Source: SHWB01 sp050246875 (lineage in GTDB: Bacteria; Pseudomonadota; Alphaproteobacteria; UBA6615). From it: a stretch of DNA of 64,000 nucleotides. The DNA is taken from NCBI GenBank assembly GCA_050246875.1, contig JBFWVF010000008.1, forward strand, positions 62,001 through 126,000, read 5' to 3'. Each line of letters starts with the position of its first letter. Position 1 is the first letter of the stretch. Below are positions 1 through 7,496 of this stretch, in pieces. The notes under the pieces were generated by a model. It was not told where the DNA came from. It saw only the letters and a list, made by a program, of their open reading frames with translations, and did no database searches. Made by a program: the position numbers and the translations under genes.

Positions 1-2
1 TG

Positions 3-227
3 ACGCCGCGCGCGGCGACGGCGCGCAAGCTGGCGCTGGCCTGGGGCGTGTACCCGGTGATCACGGAAGACGCGCGCGACTTCGACGACATGGTCTCGCG
101 CGCCGTCGCCGTCGCGGCGGAAGCAGGCTTCGCGCGTGCCGGGGACCGCATCGCCATCACCGCCGGGGTGCCCTTCGGCACGCCCGGCGCGACGAACCTC
201 CTGCGCCTCGCCCGCGTGCCGGGCTAG
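3..227 (+). CDS. pyk: Pyruvate kinase, C-terminal end (partial)
   Basis: Reading from base 3, the frame gives about 74 residues of the C-terminal domain of pyruvate kinase and stops at TAG 225-227. The stretch ARKLALAWGVYPV and the closing GTPGATNLLRLARV are typical of the last domain of Pyk, which converts phosphoenolpyruvate and ADP to pyruvate and ATP in glycolysis. The start and the catalytic barrel lie outside the window. Its stop overlaps that of the next gene, which runs towards it. Identification rests only on the C-terminal domain. Confidence 0.85.
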   Translation, partial: TPRAATARKLALAWGVYPVITEDARDFDDMVSRAVAVAAEAGFARAGDRIAITAGVPFGTPGATNLLRLARVPG

Positions 228-1399
228 GCCGCGCCCTTGCGCTGCCACAGCCTGTCGGAGGCGATCCTCGCCCCCTCGGCCATGGCACGGAACTTGGCCC
301 AGACGACGGTCGGATAGACGCCCTTGCGGCCGGCATAGGTGCCGAAGCCGCAGTCGGTGCCCGCCATGACGCGCTCGCGGCCGACGACGTCGGCATAGCG
401 CCTCAGGCGCTGGGCGACCAGCAGCGGATGCTCGACGAAGTTGCTGGTGGAATCGAGCACGCCCGGAATCAGGATCTTGTTGTCGGGCAGCTTCGCCGCC
501 TTCCAGTCCTCCCACTCGTGCTCGTGGCGCGGATTGGCGCCCTCGAACAGCAGGCCCGCCGGCCGCGCCTTCGCCAGCAGGTCGAACAGCTTGCTGACCG
601 GCAGGTCGTGGGTGTGCGGCCCGGCGTAGTTGAGCCAGCAGATGTGCATCCGCATGGCCTCGGGCGGGATGTTGCGCGTCGCGGCGTTGAGCGCCTCGAT
701 GCTCTTCTCGGCGTCGGCGAGGAACTCGGCCTCGCTCATCTTCTGGTAATCGGTATGGCGCGCGCCGGCGAGGTCGGGGCAGTCGAGCTGCAGGACGATG
801 CCGGCCTTGTGGATCGCCTCGTACTCCGGCCGCAGCGCCTCGATCAGCGCCTCGCGGTAGGCGTCGCGGGTGGGGTAGTGCTGGTTCGGGACATAGGTCG
901 ACAGACAGCCCGGCGAGACCGAGGACAGGAAGGTGCCGACCGGCTTCGACGCCTTGGCCGCCGCCGTCAGGTTGGCGATGTCGCGGTCGAGCGGCGCGCG
1001 GTTGGCGAAGGATACCGGGCCCTTGCAGACCGTCGCCTTCATCATCTCCGTGCCCGAGCGGGCGAGGAACTCGGCCGCCATGTCGGGGAAGTCGGCCATG
1101 TCGCGCGGCGCGGGGCGGCCTGGAACGCCGGTGCCGTCGACGCTGCTGAGCCCGGCCAGCCGGTGCTTGGCGTAGACGTGATAGGAAATCTTGCCCATCT
1201 CGCCGTCGTTGACGACGTCGACGCCGGCCGCCACCTGGCTGGCCACGGCCTCCGCGACGGCGGTCGTCACGCGCGCAGCGAGGGCCGCCGCGTCGAAGGC
1301 TTCGCCGCGGTCCTCCTGGCGCAGCAGGACGAGCAGGTCGTCGGGCCGCGGCAGGCTGCCGACATGCGTGGTGAGAATGCGATCGGTGCTGGACGTCAT
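224..1399 (-). CDS. MetE-like (cobalamin-independent methionine synthase II family) methyltransferase
   Basis: This 391-residue protein has the TIM-barrel fold of the C-terminal half of MetE. It opens with TTHVGSLPRP and carries a putative zinc-thiol site: HxC in HICW (about residue 252), a Glu in FEGANPR and a Cys in TDCGFG (about 350). The family transfers methyl or alkyl groups to or from thiols; related proteins include epoxyalkane:coenzyme M transferase and stand-alone core MetE proteins. The N-terminal half of full-length MetE is absent, so methionine synthesis from methyltetrahydrofolate is not assured. The start ATG follows a GGGAG Shine-Dalgarno sequence that sits in the 3' arm of a hairpin. 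The substrate cannot be told from sequence. Confidence 0.8.
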   Translation of the reverse strand: MTSSTDRILTTHVGSLPRPDDLLVLLRQEDRGEAFDAAALAARVTTAVAEAVASQVAAGVDVVNDGEMGKISYHVYAKHRLAGLSSVDGTGVPGRPAPRDMADFPDMAAEFLARSGTEMMKATVCKGPVSFANRAPLDRDIANLTAAAKASKPVGTFLSSVSPGCLSTYVPNQHYPTRDAYREALIEALRPEYEAIHKAGIVLQLDCPDLAGARHTDYQKMSEAEFLADAEKSIEALNAATRNIPPEAMRMHICWLNYAGPHTHDLPVSKLFDLLAKARPAGLLFEGANPRHEHEWEDWKAAKLPDNKILIPGVLDSTSNFVEHPLLVAQRLRRYADVVGRERVMAGTDCGFGTYAGRKGVYPTVVWAKFRAMAEGARIASDRLWQRKGAA

Positions 1400-1406
1400 G
1401 GCGCGC

Positions 1407-1424
1407 TCCCGGCTTTTGCCGGGA
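1407..1424 (-). promoter_or_regulatory. Stem-loop carrying the ribosome binding site of the MetE-like gene
   Basis: On the minus strand the sequence TCCCGGC-AAAA-GCCGGGA forms a perfect 7-bp stem. The GGGAG that serves as Shine-Dalgarno for the MetE-like ATG at 1399 begins inside the 3' arm. The stem could restrict translation initiation. The rest of 1400-1559 shows no gene. Confidence 0.35.
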
Positions 1425-1559
1425 CGATGCGCGCCCGCCCGGACGCGGTCAAGGCATGGGCCACGTTGGGCCGGGCAACGTCGAATGTCGTGGGCGCCGC
1501 GCCGCCGCTGCCCACACGCGACAGCGCGACGGCAGCGGGCGCGGCCGGGTGCCGGCGGT

Positions 1560-2063
1560 CTACTTCTTCAGCATCGCCCGCAGCATCCACGCGGTCTTCT
1601 CGTGGATCTGCATGCGCTGGGTCAGCAGGTCGGCGGTCGGCTCGTCGCTCGCCGCGTCGGCGGCGGGGAAGATCGAGCGCGCCGTCCGCGTGACCGTCTC
1701 GTTGCCGGCGGCGAGATCGGCGATCATCTTCTCGGCCGACGGCACGCCATCGGCCTCCTTGATCGACGACAGCGAGGCATAGGCCTTGTAGCTGCCCGGC
1801 GCCGGGAAGCCGAGGGCACGGATGCGCTCGGCGATCAGGTCCACCGCCAGCGCCAGTTCCGTGTACTGCGTCTCGAACATGAGATGCAGCGTGTTGAACA
1901 TCGGGCCGGTGACGTTCCAGTGGTAGTTGTGGGTCTTGAGATAGAGCGTGTAGGTGTCGGCGAGCAGGTGCGAGAGTCCTTCGACGATCTTCCGCCGGTC
2001 GCCCTCGCTGATGCCAATATTTCCAGGCAAATCAGAGGGTTGCACGATCTTCGATTTCGCCAT
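1560..2063 (-). CDS. dps: Dps family DNA-binding ferritin-like protein
   Basis: The 167-residue protein matches Dps in length and in the ferroxidase signature: HNYHWNVTG near residue 45, then FETQYTELALAVDLIAERIR with the metal-ligand acidic residues. Dps forms a 12-subunit shell that oxidises and stores iron using peroxide and shields DNA in starvation or oxidative stress. An upstream extension of the frame exists, but the ATG at 2063 is preceded by AAGGAGAG at ideal spacing, so I take it as the start. The C-terminus matches that of the family. Two palindromes lie just upstream, one directly abutting the ribosome binding site, which suggests iron or stress control. Confidence 0.93.
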   Translation of the reverse strand: MAKSKIVQPSDLPGNIGISEGDRRKIVEGLSHLLADTYTLYLKTHNYHWNVTGPMFNTLHLMFETQYTELALAVDLIAERIRALGFPAPGSYKAYASLSSIKEADGVPSAEKMIADLAAGNETVTRTARSIFPAADAASDEPTADLLTQRMQIHEKTAWMLRAMLKK

Positions 2064-2074
2064 CTCAACTCTCC

Positions 2075-2089
2075 TTGGAATTATTCCAA
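2075..2089 (-). promoter_or_regulatory. 15-bp palindrome upstream of dps (possible metalloregulator operator)
   Basis: TTGGAAT-T-ATTCCAA is a perfect 7-1-7 inverted repeat directly in front of the dps ribosome binding site. The GAA-N3-TTC core resembles the iron-control element bound by Irr in alphaproteobacteria. Assignment to Irr or any other regulator is inference. Confidence 0.45.
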
Positions 2090-2102
2090 CCTGTCGCCTC
2101 AC

Positions 2103-2114
2103 CCCCATATGGGG
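2103..2114. promoter_or_regulatory. 12-bp palindrome in the dps upstream region
   Basis: CCCCATATGGGG is a perfect palindrome 14 bases upstream of the previous inverted repeat, within the 76-base gap between dps and the alcohol dehydrogenase gene. Its role is unknown. Confidence 0.25.
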
Positions 2115-2139
2115 CGCCCGGCCGGCCTGCGCAACCGCT

Positions 2140-3189
2140 CTATTGCGCGAGAACGATCCTACCCGAAACACGCCCCGCGCGCAGGTCCGTCAACGCGTCG
2201 TTGACCGCGGCAAGCGGCCGCGCGTCGACCGGCAGCGGCGCCACCCGACCGGTCTTCATCACCGCCAGCAGGGCCTTCATCTCGGCGAGGCTGCCGGTAA
2301 ACGAGCCGATCACGGAGATCGCGCGCAGCGGCAGGAACGGCAGGGCGAGCGTCAGCTCGCCGCCGAACAGGCCACAGATGACGTAGCGGCCGCCGCGCGG
2401 CAGGACGGCGGTACCGAGCGCGGCGGTGGCGGCGGCCCCGACGAAGTCGATCACGGCGCGCGGCCCGCCGCCGGTAGCATCCCGCACCTGCGCCGCGATG
2501 TCGCCGGCCGCGCCATCGAGGGCGATTTCCGCCCCCGCCGCCAGCGCCGCCCGCCGCTTGGCCTCGTCGATCTCGACGACGGCCACGCGGTCCATGCCGC
2601 GCGCCCGCGCAAGGCCGACGGCGTTGAGGCCGAGGCCGCCGGCGCCGATGATCGCGAGCCACTCGCCCGGCAGTGGCGCCGCCCGCGACAAGGCGCCCCA
2701 CGCCGTCAGCCCGGAGCAGGCGCAGGTCGCGGCGAGGCCCGGCTCGAGGTCGTCGATATCGACGAGGTACTTCGCGTCCGGCACAAGCACATGGTCGGCA
2801 TAGCCGCCCGGCCGGAAGATGCCGAGCGAGCGCGGCGTCGCGCACAGGTGCTCGTCACCGCCGCGGCAGGTGGCGCAGGCCCCGCAACCGAGCCACGGGT
2901 AGACCAGCCAGCGACGCCCCGCCGCCAGCGGCGCCGCATCAGGGCCGCTCGCGACGACCTCGCCGACGATCTCGTGGCCGGGCACGATCGGCGGCATGTT
3001 GCCGCGCTCGCGCATGTGGAAGCGCTTGCCGCCGCCGATGTCGTACCAGCCGTCGTGGACGTGCAGATCGGTATGGCAGACGCCGCAGCGCACGACTCGC
3101 AGCAATACCTCGCGCCCGGTCGGCTGCGGCGTCGGCGCGGCGACCGGTTCGAGCGGCTTGCCGTGTTCGAGGATCGTCCAGCTCAGCAT
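2140..3189 (-). CDS. Zinc-dependent alcohol dehydrogenase (MDR family)
   Basis: This 349-residue medium-chain dehydrogenase has the catalytic zinc site GVCHTDLH and GHE (in VPGHEIVGEV), the structural zinc loop with four Cys (CGACATC then C after GGDEHL), and a Rossmann motif GAGGLGLNAVGLA. Such enzymes interconvert alcohols and aldehydes or ketones with NAD(P). An insert (WYDIGGGKRFHMRERGN) lies between the two catalytic zinc elements. The start ATG is preceded by GGGAGGGAAGC. The gene lies upstream of dps on the same strand, and its substrate cannot be assigned from sequence. Confidence 0.88.
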   Translation of the reverse strand: MLSWTILEHGKPLEPVAAPTPQPTGREVLLRVVRCGVCHTDLHVHDGWYDIGGGKRFHMRERGNMPPIVPGHEIVGEVVASGPDAAPLAAGRRWLVYPWLGCGACATCRGGDEHLCATPRSLGIFRPGGYADHVLVPDAKYLVDIDDLEPGLAATCACSGLTAWGALSRAAPLPGEWLAIIGAGGLGLNAVGLARARGMDRVAVVEIDEAKRRAALAAGAEIALDGAAGDIAAQVRDATGGGPRAVIDFVGAAATAALGTAVLPRGGRYVICGLFGGELTLALPFLPLRAISVIGSFTGSLAEMKALLAVMKTGRVAPLPVDARPLAAVNDALTDLRAGRVSGRIVLAQ

Positions 3190-3292
3190 GCTTCCCTCCC
3201 GGGTGCCGATGCCGGACTTGTGGCATGGGCGCCGCCAGCCGCCAGCCGATAGCCGGCGGCGGTTTCACGGGCCGCAACCTGCCGCATCGGAC

Positions 3293-5326
3293 TCAGGCGG
3301 CGGCGGCCGACTGGGCGCGCTGGCTGACGACCTGTTCGGCCTCGCGGCCGGCCAGTTCCTGCAGGTGGTCGAAGGCGTAGCGGTAGGTCCCCGCGCCCTG
3401 GGTCATCGAGCGCAGATCGACGATGAGGCCGTGCATCTCGGCCTCGGGGATGTATGCCGAAACCGTCTCCCAGCCGGGCCAGTCCGGCTTGGCATCGAAG
3501 CCGAGAATCTGGCCGCGGCGGCCGGTGACGAGCTGGTTCACGCGGCTGGTGAACTCGGCCGGCGCGTCGATCTCGACCTTGCCGATCGGCTCCAGCAGCA
3601 CTGGATCGCATTTCGGCATGCCCTCGCGCATCGCCATGCCGGCGGCGGTGCGGAAGGCCATGTCCGAGGAATCGACCGTGTGATACTGGCCGTCGACCAG
3701 GCAGACGCCGACATCGACCACCTGGAAGCCGAGCGGGCCGCGCGACAGGTATTCGCGCACCCCCGCCTCGACGGACGAGATGAACTGCTTTGGCACCGCG
3801 CCGCCGACGACGCGCTCGGAAAATTCGAACCCGGCGCCGCGCGGTCGCGGCCCGATCTCCAGCTTGACGTCGCCGAACTGCCCGTGCCCGCCGCTTTGCT
3901 TCTTGTGGCGGGCGTGCTGCTCGATCGCCTTGCGGATGGTTTCCTTGTACGGCACCTGCGGGCGGGCCGTGGTGACCGCGACGTTGTACTTGGCCTGCAG
4001 ACCCTGCGACGCGGCGGCGAGATGGATCTCGCCCTGCCCGCGCAGCACCAGTTCATGCGTGTCGGGATTGTGCTCCACGCTGTACGAGGGATCTTCCTCG
4101 GCGAGCCGCTGCAGCGCCGCCGACAGCTTGACCTCGTCGTCGCGCCGGGCGGCACGGATGGCGGCGGCGTAGACCGGCGTCAGCGGCGCCGGCCAGTCGG
4201 TATCTGCGCTCCGCTTGCCCGACGGCGTCATCATCTCGCCCGTCTGCGCCTGCTCCATGCGGCCCAGCGCGACCGTCTCGCCGGCGCCCGCCTTCGCCAC
4301 CTTCGTCTGCTGCTGGCCGAGCATGTGGAACAGGCCGGCGACCCTCTCGCCGCCGAGCGTCGCACCTTCGGCAACCTCGCCGGCGAGGACGCGCGCATGC
4401 GACAGCTTGCCGGCGCGCGCATGGACGGTCTTGAACACCTGGACGGCGGCGCCCTTGTCGGCGTCGGCGCCCCGGCGCGCCGCCACCTCGGCGACGCCGG
4501 GCGCGTCGTGGCGCAGCGACTTCCACAGGCGGAACACGCCGCTCTGCGTCTCCGCCGCGCCGAGCATCACCGGCACGATGTTGTCCTTCGCCACGTTGGC
4601 GACGAGTTGCCGGTAGATGTCCTTCTGGTCGGGCACCATGTCCTCGAGGAGCTGTTCGAGGAGCGCGTCGTCGAAGTCGGCCAGCTTCTCCAGCAGCGCC
4701 TGGCGCGCCGCCGCCTGCTCGTCGGCGAGGTTGGCCGACAGTTCGATGACGTTCGACTGGGCGCCCTTGCGGTACTGGTAGGCGCGCTGGCTGATCAGGT
4801 CGACATAGCCGCCGACCGCTTCGCCCTGCATGATCGGCAGGTGGCGCAGCACCAGCGGCCGCGCCGACGCGGCGCCGAGCGCGGCCATCACGTCGCCGAC
4901 GCCCACCCCCGGCTGGTCCATCTTGTTGATGAAGACCGCGTGCGGCGTGCCGAGATCGTCGAGCAGCTTGAGCAGCGGCGCCACCATCGGGGCCTTGCCC
5001 GGATCGGGATCGACCACCACGACGGCGAAATCGACCACCGGCAGCGCGTTCCGCATGTCCTGGGCGAATTCGATCGAGCCGGGGCAGTCGACCAGCGTCC
5101 AGCGGTCGCCCATGAACTCGCAGCTGGCGACGTTCAGCTCGGTGCTCATGCCGCGTTCGCGCGCCACGGGCGAGGCGTCGCCCACCGTGTTGCGCTCGCG
5201 TACCGTGCCTTTGCGGGAGGTCGCCCCGGCGGCGAACAACAGCGATTCGAGCAGCGTGGTCTTGCCCGAGCCGTAGGGCCCGACAAGGGCCGCGCATCTG
5301 GGCCCGCGCGCCGACTGGTCCGCCAT
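3293..5326 (-). CDS. Elongation factor G-like GTPase (EF-G paralogue)
   Basis: The 677-residue protein has EF-G architecture: P-loop GPYGSGKT (16-23), switch I with RGMST (58-62), G3 box DCPGS (80-84), G4 box NKMD (134-137), then EF-G domains II-V. Canonical EF-G has DTPGH at G3, whose His activates water for GTP hydrolysis. Here it is Ser84, as in divergent EF-G-like proteins whose role in translation is unsettled. The gene stands alone rather than in the rpsL-rpsG-fusA-tufA operon, consistent with a paralogue and not the housekeeping factor. The ATG at 5326 follows a GGGAGG-type ribosome binding site. Confidence 0.9.
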   Translation of the reverse strand: MADQSARGPRCAALVGPYGSGKTTLLESLLFAAGATSRKGTVRERNTVGDASPVARERGMSTELNVASCEFMGDRWTLVDCPGSIEFAQDMRNALPVVDFAVVVVDPDPGKAPMVAPLLKLLDDLGTPHAVFINKMDQPGVGVGDVMAALGAASARPLVLRHLPIMQGEAVGGYVDLISQRAYQYRKGAQSNVIELSANLADEQAAARQALLEKLADFDDALLEQLLEDMVPDQKDIYRQLVANVAKDNIVPVMLGAAETQSGVFRLWKSLRHDAPGVAEVAARRGADADKGAAVQVFKTVHARAGKLSHARVLAGEVAEGATLGGERVAGLFHMLGQQQTKVAKAGAGETVALGRMEQAQTGEMMTPSGKRSADTDWPAPLTPVYAAAIRAARRDDEVKLSAALQRLAEEDPSYSVEHNPDTHELVLRGQGEIHLAAASQGLQAKYNVAVTTARPQVPYKETIRKAIEQHARHKKQSGGHGQFGDVKLEIGPRPRGAGFEFSERVVGGAVPKQFISSVEAGVREYLSRGPLGFQVVDVGVCLVDGQYHTVDSSDMAFRTAAGMAMREGMPKCDPVLLEPIGKVEIDAPAEFTSRVNQLVTGRRGQILGFDAKPDWPGWETVSAYIPEAEMHGLIVDLRSMTQGAGTYRYAFDHLQELAGREAEQVVSQRAQSAAAA

Positions 5327-5477
5327 CGTAACCTCCCCTGGCTGCTACTCCTCCTGCGGGCCGCCGACACGTACCGGCCGGATCGGCCGCTTCGTCCGAA
5401 GTATCGTTTCACTTCCGGCGCCGGGGAGTCCAGTGCCGGCGGAGGCATCGGTCGGAGCCGGCCGGCCCCGTCGCCCG

Positions 5478-5597
5478 TCAGTGCGCGGCGAGGTAGACGG
5501 CGGCAGCGGCGCCGGCCGCCCACAGCGCGGCGCAGATCGCAGTATAGACCCGCGCGCCCGGCACCCTGCCCCGCCGCCCGAATCGCACCCCCGTCAT
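5478..5597 (-). CDS. Small single-pass membrane protein, 39 residues
   Basis: A short frame begins at ATG 5597 with a strong GAGGAGGG ribosome binding site 8 bases upstream, and ends with TGA at 5478. The product has an Arg-rich N-terminus (VRFGRRGRVPGAR) followed by one hydrophobic helix of about 20 residues rich in Ala. This positive-inside layout suits a small inner-membrane protein. It matches no family I recognise. Support is the ribosome binding site and the hydrophobic segment; it could still be spurious in such GC-rich DNA. Confidence 0.4.
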   Translation of the reverse strand: MTGVRFGRRGRVPGARVYTAICAALWAAGAAAAVYLAAH

Positions 5598-5778
5598 GGC
5601 CCTGTCCCTCCTCTCGCATGGCCGTCGGACGGTTCCGGCGGCGACGCGGGCGAGGAAATCAGACGACCGTGGCGGCGCGATTGCCCGATCGCGGCAAAAC
5701 CGGGGCAGGCGCCTTGCGGGGCCGGACAGCGAGGACTATAGGGGCGCCGTTCTGCCCCACCTGCCGCAGGCACGCGCC

Positions 5779-6981
5779 ATGGCCTTCCTCGCCGACCGTC
5801 TCGCCTCGATCAAGCCGTCGCCCACCGTCGGCCTCAACACCCTGGCCCAGGAGATGAAGGCGGCCGGCGCCGACGTCATCATCCTCGCCGCCGGCGAGCC
5901 CGACTTCGACACGCCGCAGCACATCAAGGACGCTGCTACGAAGGCGATGGCCGAGGGCAAGACCAAGTACGCCCCCCCGGCCGGCCTGCCGCAGCTGCGC
6001 GAGGCGGCGGCGGTGAAGCTGAAGCAGGAGAACGGCCTCGACTACAAGGCGGCCCAGATCTCCGTCGGCTGCGGCGGCAAGCAGAACATCTACAACGCTC
6101 TCATGGCGACGCTGAACCCGGGCGACGAGGTCATCGTTCCGGCGCCCTACTGGGTGTCCTACACCGACATCACCATGCTGTCGGGCGGCACGCCGGTGAC
6201 CGTCGAGTGCCCGGTCGAAAGCGGCTTCAAGATCACGCCGGCGCAGCTCGACGCGGCGATCACGAAGAACACCAAGTGGCTGATGCTCAACTCGCCCTGC
6301 AACCCGTCCGGCGCGGTCTACACGCGCGCCGAGCTGCGGGCGCTGGCCGACGTGCTGCTGCGCCACCCGCATGTCTGGGTGATGACCGACGACATGTACG
6401 AGAAGATCCTCTACGACGGCGCCGAGTTCAGCACCATCGCCCAGGTCGAGCCGGCCCTCTACGACCGCACGCTGACGCTCAACGGCGTCTCCAAGGCGTT
6501 CTGCATGACCGGCTGGCGCGTCGGCTACGCCGCCGGCCCGAAGGCCCTGATCGACGCCATGAACATGGTGCAGTCGCAGTCGACCACCTCGACCTCGACC
6601 ATCTCGCAATGGGCGGCGGTGGCGGCGCTGCAGGGGCCGCAGGACTTCATCGCGAAGCACAACGAGGTGTTCCGCGAGCGCCGCGACCTCGTCGTCTCGA
6701 TGCTCAACCAGGCCAGCGGCATCACCTGCGAGCGGCCGGCCGGCGCCTTCTACGTCTATCCGTCCTGCGCCGGCACGCTCGGCCGCCGGACGCCCAAGGG
6801 CGACACCATCAAGACCGACGCCGACTTCGCCCGCTACCTGCTGCAGGCCGAGGGCGTGGCCGGCGTGCACGGCGAGGCTTTCGGCCTGTCGCCCTACTTC
6901 CGCCTGTCCTACGCGGCGGCGACCGAACAGCTCGAGGAAGCCTGCCGGCGCATCCAGCGGGCCTGCGCCGCGCTGACGTAG
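5779..6981 (+). CDS. aatA: Aspartate aminotransferase (class I, PLP-dependent)
   Basis: The 400-residue product is a fold-type I aminotransferase. It begins MAFLADRLASIKPSPT, has ILAAGEPDFDTP and NSPCNPSGAV in the cofactor and substrate sites, the PLP lysine in SKAFCMTGWRVGYAAG (about residue 240), and a C-terminal RLSYAAA with the carboxylate-binding Arg. It transfers amino groups between aspartate and 2-oxoglutarate; alphaproteobacterial relatives may also use prephenate. The frame continues upstream, but this ATG starts the normal family N-terminus. It is followed by a long repeat and has no operon partner. Confidence 0.92.
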   Translation: MAFLADRLASIKPSPTVGLNTLAQEMKAAGADVIILAAGEPDFDTPQHIKDAATKAMAEGKTKYAPPAGLPQLREAAAVKLKQENGLDYKAAQISVGCGGKQNIYNALMATLNPGDEVIVPAPYWVSYTDITMLSGGTPVTVECPVESGFKITPAQLDAAITKNTKWLMLNSPCNPSGAVYTRAELRALADVLLRHPHVWVMTDDMYEKILYDGAEFSTIAQVEPALYDRTLTLNGVSKAFCMTGWRVGYAAGPKALIDAMNMVQSQSTTSTSTISQWAAVAALQGPQDFIAKHNEVFRERRDLVVSMLNQASGITCERPAGAFYVYPSCAGTLGRRTPKGDTIKTDADFARYLLQAEGVAGVHGEAFGLSPYFRLSYAAATEQLEEACRRIQRACAALT

Positions 6982-6989
6982 CGACGCAA

Positions 6990-7190
6990 ATGTGCCCCTC
7001 TCCCAATGGGAGAGGGCTTCCCGCCTTGGCGAGCGCAGCGAGCCTAGCGCGGGAGGGTGAGGGGTTACAGGGGGCGGAGACTTGCTGCCGCCGTCTGTAA
7101 CCCCTCACCCTGCCGTCCTAGGCGCCTCGGTCGCTCACGCGCCCTGCGGCACCAACGACGGCAGACCTCTCCCTGTGGGAGAGGAAAGAA
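6990..7190. repeat. Long inverted CTCTCC/GGGTGAGGGGTTAC repeat, copy 1
   Basis: Two arms face each other. The left arm runs from CCCTCTCCCAATGGGAGAGG to GGGTGAGGGGTTAC (about 6992-7068); the right is a divergent reverse complement from GTAACCCCTCACCCT to CTCTCCCTGTGGGAGAGG (about 7096-7189). Each arm also contains a small hairpin, CTCTCCC-N-GGGAGAG. Similar units occur at 10533-10728 and 37449-37614. This is a non-coding REP-like element between aatA and the next small gene. Confidence 0.8.
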
Positions 7191-7212
7191 CACGTCAGAC
7201 GACGGACGCTCC

Positions 7213-7347
7213 CTACTCCGCCGGCGCGCCGCGGTCGCTGTAGTAGCGCGCGCCGGGCTTGCGCCGCGACAGCGTGCCGACGACGAGCATGAAGGTGACC
7301 ATGGCGCCGACGATCACGGCGATCACGAACTGTTCGAAACCGGTCAT
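7213..7347 (-). CDS. Small membrane protein, 44 residues
   Basis: The frame runs from ATG 7347 to TAG 7213. GGGAG lies at good spacing before the ATG. The product begins MTGFEQFVIAVIVGAMVTFM, one transmembrane helix, followed by a short polar basic tail (LSRRKPGARYYSDRGAPAE) expected in the cytoplasm. It is divergent from uvrB. I do not recognise the family; small proteins of this layout are common in alphaproteobacterial genomes and usually have no assigned role. Confidence 0.5.
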   Translation of the reverse strand: MTGFEQFVIAVIVGAMVTFMLVVGTLSRRKPGARYYSDRGAPAE

Positions 7348-7391
7348 GGTGGAACTCCCGTAGCCGGACGTCCCCATCCCGGAAACGCCCG

Positions 7392-7409
7392 CGAACCGAT
7401 GACGGTTCG
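7392..7409. promoter_or_regulatory. Palindrome in the uvrB upstream region
   Basis: CGAACCG-ATGA-CGGTTCG is a perfect 7-bp inverted repeat, about 90 bases upstream of uvrB and in the divergent promoter region. It contains GAAC and GTTC, but not in the direct GTTC-N7-GTTC arrangement of the alphaproteobacterial LexA box. Function unknown. Confidence 0.25.
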
Positions 7410-7496
7410 AGTGTCGCCGGCCTGCCGTCGCGGCGCCTTGAGACAGGTCAAATCGCCGGCGCCGCCGGACTCGCCCGGGACGGGCGGCACGGCTAT

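Noticed and set aside
2996..5857. 953-codon open frame on the plus strand opposite the EF-G-like gene
   Set aside because: High GC leaves long stop-free frames on the opposite strand. The translation is Arg/Gly/Ala-rich with no motif, while the minus-strand frame has all GTPase boxes.
7392..7409. LexA (SOS) box upstream of uvrB
   Set aside because: The palindrome has GAAC and GTTC inverted with 8 bases between, not the direct GTTC-N7-GTTC of alphaproteobacteria, and I found no other match before uvrB.
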